From contig NZ_JAINWA010000003.1 of assembly GCF_021021555.1 (NCBI RefSeq), forward strand, positions 1,860,001 through 1,924,000: a stretch of DNA of 64,000 bases, in the 5' to 3' direction. Shown here piece by piece: positions 8,018 through 16,208 of the stretch. The position numbers and the translations under genes are program-made. The notes beneath the pieces were generated by a model, which did no database searches, was not told the DNA's origin, and saw only the letters and a list, made by a program, of their open reading frames with translations. Origin of the DNA: Teretinema zuelzerae (GTDB taxonomy: Bacteria > Spirochaetota > Spirochaetia > Treponematales > Treponemataceae). How positions within the stretch are numbered: the stretch's first letter is position 1; each line of letters starts with the position of its first letter.

Positions 8018-8126
8018 AACTAACATTTGCTTAACCTGCGTTTTGTTTGGCGCGGTTTTTGCCGAGCGCAGCGAAGTGCAAAAATCCGTGACAAGCAAAT
8101 AAGTCAGGTTGAAGCAGTTGTTAGGC
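8018..8126 (-). other. attC site 10
   Basis: GGCGCGG subtype. The right end GTTAGGC overlaps the stop codon of the acetyltransferase. The leader hairpin of the gene-less cassette is at 8003-8015. Confidence 0.92.
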
Positions 8127-8657
8127 GAAATCTTTTTCAAGAGACACTTCATATTCAACTTCGTCTAATTCAACATTACTCATATTAATACTTTTAAATT
8201 CTTTAACAATTATTCCATTTAAACTCTCTGGAATTTTCCTACTAGAAATATTTCTTTTATCAACTGGATAGCGAGCTTTATTCCATTTATTCTGTTTAAC
8301 AGCCCAATTAACAATTCCTTTAATTGTTTCTTGCCCATATTTATTCCCAAAAGACTCTTTTTTAATCCATATTCCTAATTCTGGAATTTCACTTGTTAAA
8401 TCATGTAATCCAGCACATCCAATAAATTCATGAGTGTCTTTTTTTGTTATAATAACTTGATAATTTGTTCCTTTCTTCATTTCTAATATAGAGTTGCTCA
8501 AAAAATCTATTGTTTCACTAATATCATTTGCAGGTTTCGGATACATATATTTTGTGGTTTCACTATTAAAGTTTTTAAATATTTCATTAGCAAATTTTAG
8601 ATCAGCAAGCACTAATAATAATCTTTCTGTCTCAATAACTTCTAATGTGAGATCCAT
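8121..8657 (-). CDS. GNAT-family N-acetyltransferase
   Basis: A 178-residue protein of the RimJ/RimL-like GNAT group. It opens with IETERLLLVLADLKFANEIF, then shows TKYMYPKPAND and an FIGCAGLHDL strand. FGNKYGQETIKGIVNWA resembles the acetyl-CoA loop and its helix, and VDKRNISSRKI matches the NxxSRxI segment that follows in this family. The start is set by AAGGA; the longer upstream frame is not supported. The stop is within attC site 10. A one-base-frameshifted copy is at 10746-11283. The acceptor is unknown. Confidence 0.85.
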   Translation of the reverse strand: MDLTLEVIETERLLLVLADLKFANEIFKNFNSETTKYMYPKPANDISETIDFLSNSILEMKKGTNYQVIITKKDTHEFIGCAGLHDLTSEIPELGIWIKKESFGNKYGQETIKGIVNWAVKQNKWNKARYPVDKRNISSRKIPESLNGIIVKEFKSINMSNVELDEVEYEVSLEKDFA

Positions 8658-8802
8658 ATAAAATTCCTTCTTGTTAAAGTCATTAAAGAAACAATTATAC
8701 AAAACATTATGTTTTGATATTCTGTGGTTATTAAGTCTAAAAAATTTTAAGTAATTCAAATCACTTTTTGGGTATTCTTTATCTTCGCCGCCGAAGGCGT
8801 GC

Positions 8803-8911
8803 GCCTAACATTGGTTTAACCTGCGTTTTGTTTGGCGCGGTTTTTGCCGAGCGCAGCGAAGTGCAAAAATCCGTGACAAGCAAATAAGTCAGGTTGAAAC
8901 CGTTGTTAGTC
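8803..8911 (-). other. attC site 11
   Basis: The outer arm pair is TTGGTTTAACC/GGTTGAAACCG, another compensated variant, shared with site 21. The leader hairpin is at 8788-8800. Confidence 0.92.
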
Positions 8912-9175
8912 GCTTTCTCTTGATATAAACACACCACCAAATAAACTTGTCATTGCATAGAAAGTGATATATTGATCATTATTTATTGATAACCGCACAT
9001 AATATTTTGTCCCAGATCCTGGACCAACTGGACCAAACAATGACCAACAAACACTTAATCCTGTGATATTTTGATAGTTCTTTTTTACATATTTAACAAT
9101 TCGTTGTCGCAAGTAATAAATATATATTACATACACAGGAATAACGACAGCTATACTCATTAAAAATGATTTCAT
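8906..9175 (-). CDS. Small membrane-anchored protein (copy 1)
   Basis: An 89-residue protein with one N-terminal membrane segment (about residues 5-22) and a basic stretch (RQRIVKYVKKNY), then a probably folded domain with a GPVGPGSGTKYYVRL core. The stop falls inside attC site 11. It is the second gene of a two-gene cassette after the acetyltransferase at 9238-9738. An identical protein is at 16702-16971. The family is not recognised. Confidence 0.65.
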   Translation of the reverse strand: MKSFLMSIAVVIPVYVIYIYYLRQRIVKYVKKNYQNITGLSVCWSLFGPVGPGSGTKYYVRLSINNDQYITFYAMTSLFGGVFISRESD

Positions 9176-9237
9176 TGTAACTTCCTTTTATTATGATTAT
9201 CAATTAAACTCATCAATCAAAAAAGTTAAATAAATAC

Positions 9238-9738
9238 TCAATTATTACCGGTTATTAAATATTCTGCTTTAATTAATTTTGATACATGTTGATTGCTTAT
9301 TGTATCAACTGGATTAAATCCGTTTCGTGTATACATCTCGGTAATAGGTTTTCTGTTTCCATCATAATCTAATCGTATGTATTTTTTATTCATTTCTCGT
9401 CCATATTCTTTTACCCACTTAAGTATTCTATCAGAGTAATTCTTACCACAATACTTATTACTGATAACAAATTTGTGAAAAAAATATGTTGAATTATCAG
9501 TTACTTCTGGCCAATACAACCGATCATACTCAACTAAAATGAAACCACCAATAATTTCATTATTAATTATTCCTACATAAAAAACGGGATTCTCATATTT
9601 TTTATTCAATGCCTCAAGAGTAAATTGAGATTCATCCCATAATGGTTTATTCATTGATCGCAACCATTTTACTTTCTCAATATAGATAGAAAGTAATGTA
9701 TTTATTTCAGTAGAATCAGCTGTTTTTATCGTTAACAT
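9238..9738 (-). CDS. GNAT-family N-acetyltransferase (copy 1)
   Basis: A 166-residue GNAT protein. It has an N-terminal TIKTADSTEINTLL strand-helix, central VFYVGIINNEIIGGFILVEYDR strands, HKFVISNKYCGKNYSDRILKWVKE as the acetyl-CoA pyrophosphate-binding loop and helix, then IRLDYDGNRKPITEMYTRNGF with the family's C-terminal YxxxGF pattern. AAAGGA supports the ATG at 9738; the longer frame runs through the leader hairpin. It is the first gene of its 975-bp cassette, followed after 62 bp by a small membrane protein. The copy at 17034-17534 differs at a few residues. Confidence 0.85.
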   Translation of the reverse strand: MLTIKTADSTEINTLLSIYIEKVKWLRSMNKPLWDESQFTLEALNKKYENPVFYVGIINNEIIGGFILVEYDRLYWPEVTDNSTYFFHKFVISNKYCGKNYSDRILKWVKEYGREMNKKYIRLDYDGNRKPITEMYTRNGFNPVDTISNQHVSKLIKAEYLITGNN

Positions 9739-9777
9739 AAATTCCTTTAATTTCTTTCCTCGGCGCCGTAGGCGTCC

Positions 9778-9901
9778 GACTAACATTTGCTTAACCTGTA
9801 TTTTCGCACCGCGTAGCGGTTTGGCGCATTTTGTGCGTCAGGAGCGAAGCGACAGCACAAAATGTGACAAAGAAAATATCAGGTTGAAGCAGTTGTTAGC
9901 T
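9778..9901 (-). other. attC site 12
   Basis: Longest site of the array (124 bp), with a TTTTCGCACCGCGTAGCGGTTTGGCGC middle containing its own small hairpin. The leader hairpin with a GTA loop is at 9763-9775. Confidence 0.9.
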
Positions 9902-10063
9902 TTTTCCTCTTCCTATTTGTTTATTTTGCATTAATTGTCTTATGTTAACTTAACATATAATTATTTTCATTAAGTAGTACTATTTAAGCTATCTTAAAAC
10001 GATTTTTGATTAACTATTAATATCCTTACATCATTATAATTATCAAAAAAACATATATATGTA

Positions 10064-10564
10064 TTATTTTAAGTACATTGAATCAATCAAATATTTTCCA
10101 GTATTTGTCTTAAATATATTTTTCTTAACATTTTCGATTTCTCTTTTTTGTATATTATCTTCGTAAATATTCACAATGAAATCTGCTTCAACTAATATTT
10201 GAAAATCTATTCCATCTATCTTTTTATATGAATGATGATTACCAATTATAAATTTAATTCTTTCGATTTGAGTATTACTAATATCAATTTTATTTTTTAC
10301 TAATAACTCTTCAGCTATTTTTGGGCCTTCAATTTCTTGATATTTTCCTGAACTAGACTTATATTTAATTTCCGCTTCATGAATACCAATATCATGTAGT
10401 ATTCCACATATTTTTATAACGGTTAACTCATTAACAGTTACTTCTTCTAAATTTGCGATAATTTCAGAAAATTGAAAAACCTTAAGAGCATGATTAATTC
10501 TCTTAACATCCGGTGAATTATAATTTATCATTGATAATATTATGTTATTAATCGAATTTTCCAT
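10064..10564 (-). CDS. HD-domain phosphohydrolase
   Basis: A 166-residue protein with an HD metal centre. RINHALKVFQF supplies the first histidine (about residue 23), CGILHDIGIHE the HD pair (about 54-55), and NHHSYKKIDG and LVEADFIVNI the later histidines and aspartate. HD proteins hydrolyse phosphate esters such as nucleotides or signalling nucleotides; the substrate here is open. The start MENSINN is backed by GAGGAAGA. The open frame upstream crosses attC site 13, so it cannot be real protein. About 160 gene-free bases (9902-10063) separate the stop from attC site 12. Confidence 0.8.
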   Translation of the reverse strand: MENSINNIILSMINYNSPDVKRINHALKVFQFSEIIANLEEVTVNELTVIKICGILHDIGIHEAEIKYKSSSGKYQEIEGPKIAEELLVKNKIDISNTQIERIKFIIGNHHSYKKIDGIDFQILVEADFIVNIYEDNIQKREIENVKKNIFKTNTGKYLIDSMYLK

Positions 10565-10642
10565 CTTCTTCCTCTTCAAGTTAGTATTAACAAAAATAGA
10601 GTAAATCAATATAACATTCTTTCTGCCGCGCGCGCAGCGTCG

Positions 10643-10751
10643 AGCTAACATTTGCTTAACCTGCGTTTTGTTTGGCGCGGTTTTTGCCGAGCGCAGCGAA
10701 GTGCAAAAATCCGTGACAAGCAAATAAGTCAGGTTGAAGCAGTTGTTAGGC
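10643..10751 (-). other. attC site 13
   Basis: GGCGCGG subtype, same as site 10. The leader hairpin to its left (10625-10640) is the most degenerate in the array (GCGCGCGCAGCGTC). Confidence 0.9.
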
Positions 10752-11283
10752 GAATTCTTTTTCAAGAAACACTTCATATTCAACTTCGTCTAATTCAACA
10801 TTACTCATATTAATACTTTTAAATTCTTTAACAATTATTTCATTTAAACTCTCTGGAATTTTCCTACTAGAAATATTTCTTTTATCAACTGGATAGCGAG
10901 CTTTATTCCATTTATTCTGTTTAACAGCCCAATTAACAATTCCTTTAATTGTTTCTTGCCCATATTTATTCCCAAAAGACTCTTTTTTTAATCCATATTC
11001 CTAATTCTGGAATTTCACTTGTTAAATCATGTAATCCAGCACATCCAATAAATTCATGAGTGTCTTTTTTTGTTATAATAACTTGATAATTTGTTCCTTT
11101 CTTCATTTCTAATATAGAGTTGCTCAAAAAATCTATTGTTTCACTAATATCATTTGCAGGTTTCGGATACATATATTTTGTGGTTTCACTATTAAAGTTT
11201 TTAAATATTTCATTAGCAAATTTTAGATCAGCAGGCACTAATAATAATCTTTCTGTCTCAATAACTTCTAATGTAAGATCCAT
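10746..11283 (-). pseudogene. Frameshifted copy of the GNAT acetyltransferase
   Basis: This is the second copy of the cassette at 8024-8808, one base longer (786 versus 785 bp). The extra base is a T in the plus-strand T-run near 10981-10987. The protein follows the intact copy up to ELGIWIKK and then reads RVFWE and stops, losing the acetyl-CoA-binding loop and everything after it. The remaining C-terminal sequence is preserved in another frame down to a matching stop at 10746. A sequencing error in the homopolymer cannot be excluded. Confidence 0.85.
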
Positions 11284-11428
11284 ATAAAATTCCTTCTTGT
11301 TAAAGTCATTAAAGAAACAATTATACAAAACATTATGTTTTGATATTCTGTGGTTATTAAGTCTAAAAAATTTTAAGTAATTCAAATCACTTTTTGGGTA
11401 TTCTTTATCTTCGCCGCCGAAGGCGTGC

Positions 11429-11537
11429 GCCTAACATTTGCTTAACCTGCGTTTTGTTTGGCGCGGTTTTTGCCGAGCGTAGCGAAGAGCAAAAATCCGT
11501 GACAAGCAAATAAGTCAGGTTGAAGCAGTTGTTAGGC
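11429..11537 (-). other. attC site 14
   Basis: GGCGCGG subtype with GAAGAGC in place of GAAGTGC. The leader hairpin is at 11414-11426. Confidence 0.92.
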
Positions 11538-11552
11538 GTCTATTTGATTAAA

Positions 11553-12107
11553 TTAATACAACATTCCGTTATAGTTATTTTGGAGTGCATCAATTATTTT
11601 ATTTCTTCTTTTATTTTTTGTTTCTTCGGTTTTAGCATCACAATAAAAGCCAGCAAATTGCTTTTGTTTTGATAATGGTTTTTCATTGTATAATCTTACT
11701 ATTTCGGGCATTGTTTGAAGCACATTTCTTAAACACTCTATTTTATCTTCTATACTTAATTGAGTATTTTCGTTGCTAATTTCTGGTAAATAAACATCAA
11801 CACCGGATTTTGTCATTGCATTATTATCTACCATTTTCTTAAATATTTGCTTATTCTTCTCTGACCATTTATGAACATCTTTTCTTTTTGAAAAATATTT
11901 TCTATATCTTTCATCATTTATTGACTTCATAACCCCATCAATCCATCCAAAGCAGATTGATTCCTCTAGTGCGTCATTTGCAGTAAAATCTTTATTACCC
12001 TTTTTAAACTCTATCCAAATACTATTTTCTTTTTTGTGATTAATTACCAACCATTCTCTATATTTAACCCTATTCTCAAATTCAAGAACAACAACATCTT
12101 CATTCAT
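11553..12107 (-). CDS. YdeI/OmpD-associated family protein
   Basis: A 184-residue protein. ENRVKYREWLVINHKKENSIWIEFKKGN and ALEESICFGWIDGVMKSIND, then a YRKYFSKRKDVHKWSEKNK segment, match the YdeI/OmpD-associated pattern (FGWIDG followed by an RFxPRxxxSxWSxxN-like stretch). The C-terminal half is helical and ends in a lysine-arginine-rich tail. Biochemistry of the family is poorly known; members are linked to stress or bacteriocin tolerance by annotation only. The ATG at 12107 follows GCGAGG; a TTG seven codons upstream is less likely. It is the only gene in its cassette. Confidence 0.75.
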   Translation of the reverse strand: MNEDVVVLEFENRVKYREWLVINHKKENSIWIEFKKGNKDFTANDALEESICFGWIDGVMKSINDERYRKYFSKRKDVHKWSEKNKQIFKKMVDNNAMTKSGVDVYLPEISNENTQLSIEDKIECLRNVLQTMPEIVRLYNEKPLSKQKQFAGFYCDAKTEETKNKRRNKIIDALQNNYNGMLY

Positions 12108-12186
12108 ATCGAACCTCGCTACAATCAATACAAAGAAAAAAATATTTCAAGTTTTAATTATATATTTTCCTCTGCCCGAAGGGTCC

Positions 12187-12296
12187 GCCTAACATTTATT
12201 TAACCTGCATTGCGTACATTGGCGCACTTTTTGCCGAGCGAAGCGACTAGCAAAAAGTGTGACAATAGCAATGTCAGGTTGAAATAGTTGTTATCC
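12187..12296 (-). other. attC site 15
   Basis: The outer arm pair is TTTATTTAACC/GGTTGAAATAG, a further compensated variant. The right end reads GTTATCC, matching the unusual GGATAAC left end of site 16. The leader hairpin has changed to CCC-GAA-GGG (12174-12183). Confidence 0.9.
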
Positions 12297-12926
12297 AATT
12301 TTTGGTTTCAGTTCTGCTGTAGCTTCGTTTTCAACTAATTTGTGTACTAAGCTTTTTACTTTTACAAACGTTACCAACGTCTTAAATTTTATTACGCAAC
12401 AAAAATATTTCCTACAAAAAGCTCCGTTTTAGTCTTTATTCTACAGCAGCTGTGTACTAAACTTTTTCCTTACCTTTTCTTTCTCTTTTCTTCTATTATA
12501 TAAGACCAAATCCAGTCCAATTACCTTGATTCGTTTCTGCAAAACATCAAGATCCTATTGTATAAAACAATAGAATGATAACCAGTAACTGAATCAGTTA
12601 CTTATTTTTGATTTGCTTCATACAAGCCACTGTAAGGTTATTTCTCGAAACCAATTGTGCAGGATTCTCATTTTACTGCTGAATAACCACAGTAATCTAA
12701 AAACCTTATATCCAGGATCTTTTCAATTCAAGATGTTAAAATCAATTGAAAAGCAACGTCCTACAGTCGCCTTAAATTCTTGGAAGTGAAAACGGAACAC
12801 TGCTTTGCTGTTTTATTTTTAATGGATCTTCAGCATTTGTCGCGAGAGCTTGCACCGTAATCCAAATTATATTTCGAGATTTATAAGCGTTTTTAGTTCT
12901 TCCATCCTCGCCCGCCGAAGGCGTGG
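12297..12926 (-). other. Gene-less cassette with several inverted repeats
   Basis: About 630 bases without a credible gene on either strand. Inverted repeats are CTGCTGTAG/CTACAGCAG (12314-12322 and 12441-12449), CTATTGT/ACAATAG (12555-12573), AGTAACTGA/TCAGTTACT (12584-12602) and CTTTTCAATT/AATTGAAAAG (12719-12728 and 12744-12753). The phrase TGTGTACTAA occurs twice, at about 12341 and 12451. A structured RNA is possible. The cassette is single-copy here. The leader hairpin at 12913-12923 closes it. Confidence 0.5.
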
Positions 12927-13041
12927 GGATAACATTTAGTTAACCTGCATTGCGTACATTGGCGCACTTCTTGCCGAGGAGCGTAGCGACGACTGCAAAA
13001 AGTGTGACAATAGCAATGTCAGGTTGAACTAGTTGTTAGAC
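12927..13041 (-). other. attC site 16
   Basis: Arms TTTAGTTAACC/GGTTGAACTAG with the ATTGCGTACATTGGCGCAC middle, a combination of the arms of site 8 with the middle of site 15. The left end GGATAAC is atypical. Confidence 0.88.
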
Positions 13042-13051
13042 GCTTTTCTTC

Positions 13052-13537
13052 TCAGAATCCATTAATAATAATGAGTTCTCCTTCATCCTCTGTTGGAAAT
13101 TCAAAATTATCATAATATTTTTCCGTTTCTTCAGTAGTTAACATTATTTCATCTGCATTACTACCATTTCTTTTTTCTATTCTCTCTATTACTATACTTT
13201 TTGGAGTTTTTATAACAATAATCTTAGGTTCAAGATTATATTCTTTTAAAATTTCCTTATATTTATTTCGCATTTTTTTTGATCAAAAAGAAAAATCTAA
13301 AACCACATCTATTCCATTAACAATATTTTCTTTTAGTATTTTTATAAGTCTGTTTTCAATTTCTTGATGCATTTCTTTTGATAAAGGATGTTTAGTAATA
13401 CCCAGTTTAAATGATTCTTCATCAAACGATAAACGTAAAAAACCTTCCCGTTCAAGTTTTTTAGCATAAGTTGTTTTTCCTGATCCTGCTGGACCACACA
13501 TAAAAAAAACATTTGGTTTAATTGGGTTTTTTTTCAT
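13052..13537 (-). pseudogene. P-loop kinase-like protein interrupted by an in-frame UGA at a tryptophan position
   Basis: The start at 13537 (MKKNPIKPN) leads to a Walker A GPAGSGKTT (residues 15-23), LSFDEESFK, and VVLDFSF, followed by TGA at 13283-13285. The same frame continues without a break into SKKMRNKYKEIL and ends FPTEDEGELIIINGF. Relatives in the zeta-toxin/AAA_33 group of small-molecule kinases read LDFGFWSxxxR here, so the UGA replaces the tryptophan and everything else is intact. Two readings fit: a recent TGG-to-TGA mutation, or a gene from an organism that reads UGA as tryptophan. No other tryptophan codon exists in the gene to decide. About 200 gene-free bases lie upstream (13538-13745). 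Confidence 0.82.
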
Positions 13538-13745
13538 AAATAAAGCCTTTATACATTTATAAGATTCTAAATCACAAAATCATATGTTTCGTATATCAAC
13601 CATTATTTTGAATTATACTAGGCTTATAAGGCTTGGTTAAAAATCATTTTTAAATTGAATTACTAACAAAGTAGAAAAATAAGACTGCTAAACAATAGTT
13701 TTTTATTTGTTCTTCATTACTAAATTTCCTCGGCCCGAAGGGTCC

Positions 13746-13864
13746 GTCTAACATTTGCTTAACCTGCAATTCCGGCCCGAAGGGATTGGCGTGAAACTTG
13801 CCAGGCGAAGCCTGAATCAAGTTTCATGACAAAAGGAATTGTCAGGTTGAAGCAGTTGTTAGAC
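13746..13864 (-). other. attC site 17
   Basis: ATTCCGGCCCGAAGGGATT subtype with a distinct CCAGGCGAAGCCTG inner hairpin. The leader hairpin CCC-GAA-GGG is at 13734-13742. Confidence 0.9.
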
Positions 13865-13872
13865 GATTTTTT

Positions 13873-14550
13873 TTATTCCTCAAAATACCAATCCAAAGGC
13901 CTTTGAAAAACAATCATTCTGTTTCCTTTTAGGTGATAATCTAAATGGTATAAATCTATTTTTAGTTGATTAAAATTAATAATATGCAGGATTCTTATCA
14001 TATACTTTTTATCACAGTTTTTACCAAAAAAAACTTTAGTAATTTTAGTATTTGGTAAAGTAATTTTATTAATCTTACTATTGAACAGAACAATTCTTAC
14101 TTCATTTTCATACTTCCACATAGGAAATTTGTGAAAGAATAAATTACATAGATTGTCTGAATACTCCATACTGGGAAGCTTATTACACTTTAATGCATCT
14201 TTTTGATATTTAACTTTACCAACAACGTATTTATTACTATTAATCAATGACTCGTATCTTTTTTCTTTTGTTAATCGAATTTTATCAAATTCATATTCAA
14301 TACAAAAACCTCTATGATTATCTGCATAATGTGACCATAATAAATAGTTATCAGGTTTCTGGCAAAAACAACAAACATTACCAAACATTTTTGGATTAGG
14401 TATCATTGTATGTGTTTTATTCTTATAATTAATATTACAAATACTTTCATAAGGATCATTGAATTTCTCTACACTACTAAAATATAAAGTATTTTTTGTT
14501 ATAGTTTCTTCAACAAAATCATAATTCGAATAATACTTATATAATTTCAT
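13873..14550 (-). CDS. DUF2971-family protein
   Basis: A 225-residue protein. YKYYSNYDFVEETITKNTLYFSSVEKFNDPYE at the start and LLWSHYADNHRGFCIEYEF in the middle (about residues 69-87) are the two hallmark blocks of DUF2971. The second half includes FPMWKYENEVRIVLF, also typical. The function is unknown. Family members often sit in phage-defence or mobile regions, which fits the cassette setting but proves nothing. The ribosome-binding site is weak (GTGGG). There is one gene in the cassette, and the stop is 9 bp from attC site 17. Confidence 0.78.
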   Translation of the reverse strand: MKLYKYYSNYDFVEETITKNTLYFSSVEKFNDPYESICNINYKNKTHTMIPNPKMFGNVCCFCQKPDNYLLWSHYADNHRGFCIEYEFDKIRLTKEKRYESLINSNKYVVGKVKYQKDALKCNKLPSMEYSDNLCNLFFHKFPMWKYENEVRIVLFNSKINKITLPNTKITKVFFGKNCDKKYMIRILHIINFNQLKIDLYHLDYHLKGNRMIVFQRPLDWYFEE

Positions 14551-14670
14551 TTTAATAACCCACTAAATCAAATAGATTAGTTTCTTTTCATTGATGTTTA
14601 TCATTTAACAGGTAAATTAACTCATTGTATTTCTTGAGTTAATTATTTTTTTCGCCCGCCGAAGGCGTGC

Positions 14671-14779
14671 GTCTAACATTTGCTTAACCTGCGTTTTGTT
14701 TGGCGCGGTTTTTGCCGAGCGTAGCGAAGTGCAAAAATCCGTGACAAGCAAATAAGTCAGGTTGAAGCAGTTGTTAGAT
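14671..14779 (-). other. attC site 18
   Basis: GGCGCGG subtype, serving the structured gene-less cassette. Its sister cassette uses the unrelated site 20. The leader hairpin of the DUF2971 cassette is at 14657-14669. Confidence 0.92.
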
Positions 14780-15169
14780 CGCCAACTGTTAAACAATTTA
14801 GTTTATAACCAACTACATCAATGTTAGAAAACGATTTGCAGTACCATTAAAAACCCGAAGGCTGAATCCTTATGACTTGTTATAATGTGAAGACTGAGGC
14901 AACTCTTCTGCATATCGTTTTCTAACATCTGTTCCTGCAAGTTTTAGCACAAGTGGTATGAAGTCAACTTCATCAACGAAAGAAAAAGTTTTAATCACGA
15001 TAACACTTTAAGTAATAAACTAGGTGCCAACTGTATAACCGTCTTCCAGAGTGTTATCATCTGTTGAACTTTTTCTTAAGTCTATTTTCAGTGACAGTTT
15101 ACTTCAGTTATACACAATCTTCTTCCAAATCTCTTTCTTTTTCTTCTATTAATAAGTGTAGATTGGTCG
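14780..15169 (-). ncRNA. Gene-less cassette with long inverted repeats, candidate structured RNA (copy 2)
   Basis: No convincing gene is present. A 21-base inverted repeat with one mismatch pairs 14821-14841 with 14908-14928 around a 66-base loop. A second nested set pairs 14980-14990 with 15067-15077 (11 bp) and, inside it, 14999-15007 with 15050-15058 (9 bp). TGAAGT/ACTTCA at 14959-14972 forms another small hairpin. These stems are kept in the copy at 16209-16598, and the second set also at 1-193. Unlike other cassettes it lacks the conserved leader hairpin. Transcription is not shown, so the ncRNA call is inference. Confidence 0.5.
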
Positions 15170-15288
15170 AACTAACATTTAGTTAACCTGCATTTCCGGC
15201 CCGCAGGGCTTGGCGGAATTTTTGCTGAGCGTAGCGATTGGCAAAAATTGTGACAACAGGAAATGTCAGGTTGAACTAGTTGTTAGAT
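15170..15288 (-). other. attC site 19
   Basis: Identical to site 8. No leader hairpin lies on its left. Confidence 0.92.
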
Positions 15289-15998
15289 AATTTTTCCTTT
15301 ATACAACAGTAAATCAAACCAATTTCATTTCCAGATATTTCAATGCGGTCATTTAACGATGAATAACATTCTATATTCTTAAAACCAGAATTTTCCAAAA
15401 AAAACATACCTTCAGGATATGTCCAATTTCGAAATATGTGGTTTTCTTGAATAAAATTAATTACTTTAGATCCTTTTAATATTTTTATTTTTTGAGTTTC
15501 GATTAAATAACTTTTTAATAAATCCACTTTATAATCTAATTTTACTTTATATTTGAATCCATTATCTTTGAAGATATGTTTACGATTTTTAATATATTTT
15601 ATTATTCCTAAAATATTTTCCTGATGAAGAATAAATACTCCTCCTGGATTTAATGAATTATAAATTGTATTTAATGTGTTCTTAATATTTTCATTTGATA
15701 AAATATGCCCAAATGCTCCATATGAAAATATACAATCATATTTTTCTGCATTTAAATCGTTAGTGAATTTTAGCTTATATTCATCATTGCTTACTTTTTT
15801 TTGAGCTAATTTTAACATTTTTTCTGATACATCATATCCAGTTACAGAATACATATTTTTTGAGAGAAATAATGAATCTATTCCAGTCCCACATCCAAAA
15901 TCCAGTATTTTATCTATTTTGATTAAAGATTTTTTACTTAAAATAAATTGTATAAAATCAAAAATCTTCTTGGGATTTTTTTGATATACTTTTTCCAT
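15276..15998 (-). CDS. Class I SAM-dependent methyltransferase (copy 2)
   Basis: The encoded protein is identical to that at 6815-7537, including the start context and the stop inside attC. The cassette (15176-16096) is exactly 921 bp in both places. In this copy the next cassette downstream is the structured gene-less one, and the upstream neighbour is another copy of it. Identity at the protein level and the apparent near-identity of the DNA point to recent duplication. Confidence 0.82.
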   Translation of the reverse strand: MEKVYQKNPKKIFDFIQFILSKKSLIKIDKILDFGCGTGIDSLFLSKNMYSVTGYDVSEKMLKLAQKKVSNDEYKLKFTNDLNAEKYDCIFSYGAFGHILSNENIKNTLNTIYNSLNPGGVFILHQENILGIIKYIKNRKHIFKDNGFKYKVKLDYKVDLLKSYLIETQKIKILKGSKVINFIQENHIFRNWTYPEGMFFLENSGFKNIECYSSLNDRIEISGNEIGLIYCCIKEKLSNN

Positions 15999-16090
15999 TA
16001 TCAAATCATATTATTCAGCTCCAGATTCATAACTTGTATTCACTGATTATTATCCTTTTAATACTTTTTCCTCGCCCGCCGAAGGCGTGT

Positions 16091-16208
16091 ATCTAACATT
16101 TGCTTAACCTGTAATTCCGGCCCGTAGGGATTGGCGTGAAAATTGCCAAGCGAAGCGACAGCAATTTTCATGACAAAAGGAATTATCAGGTTGAAGCAGT
16201 TGTTAGAT
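16091..16208 (-). other. attC site 20
   Basis: ATTCCGGCCCGTAGGG subtype, while the sister cassette with the same body uses a GGCGCGG-type site (site 18). The leader hairpin of the methyltransferase cassette is at 16076-16088. Confidence 0.92.

Noticed and set aside
10565-10783. N-terminal extension of the HD protein across attC site 13
   Set aside because: The start at 10564 has a good ribosome-binding site, and the extension would translate attC and part of another cassette.
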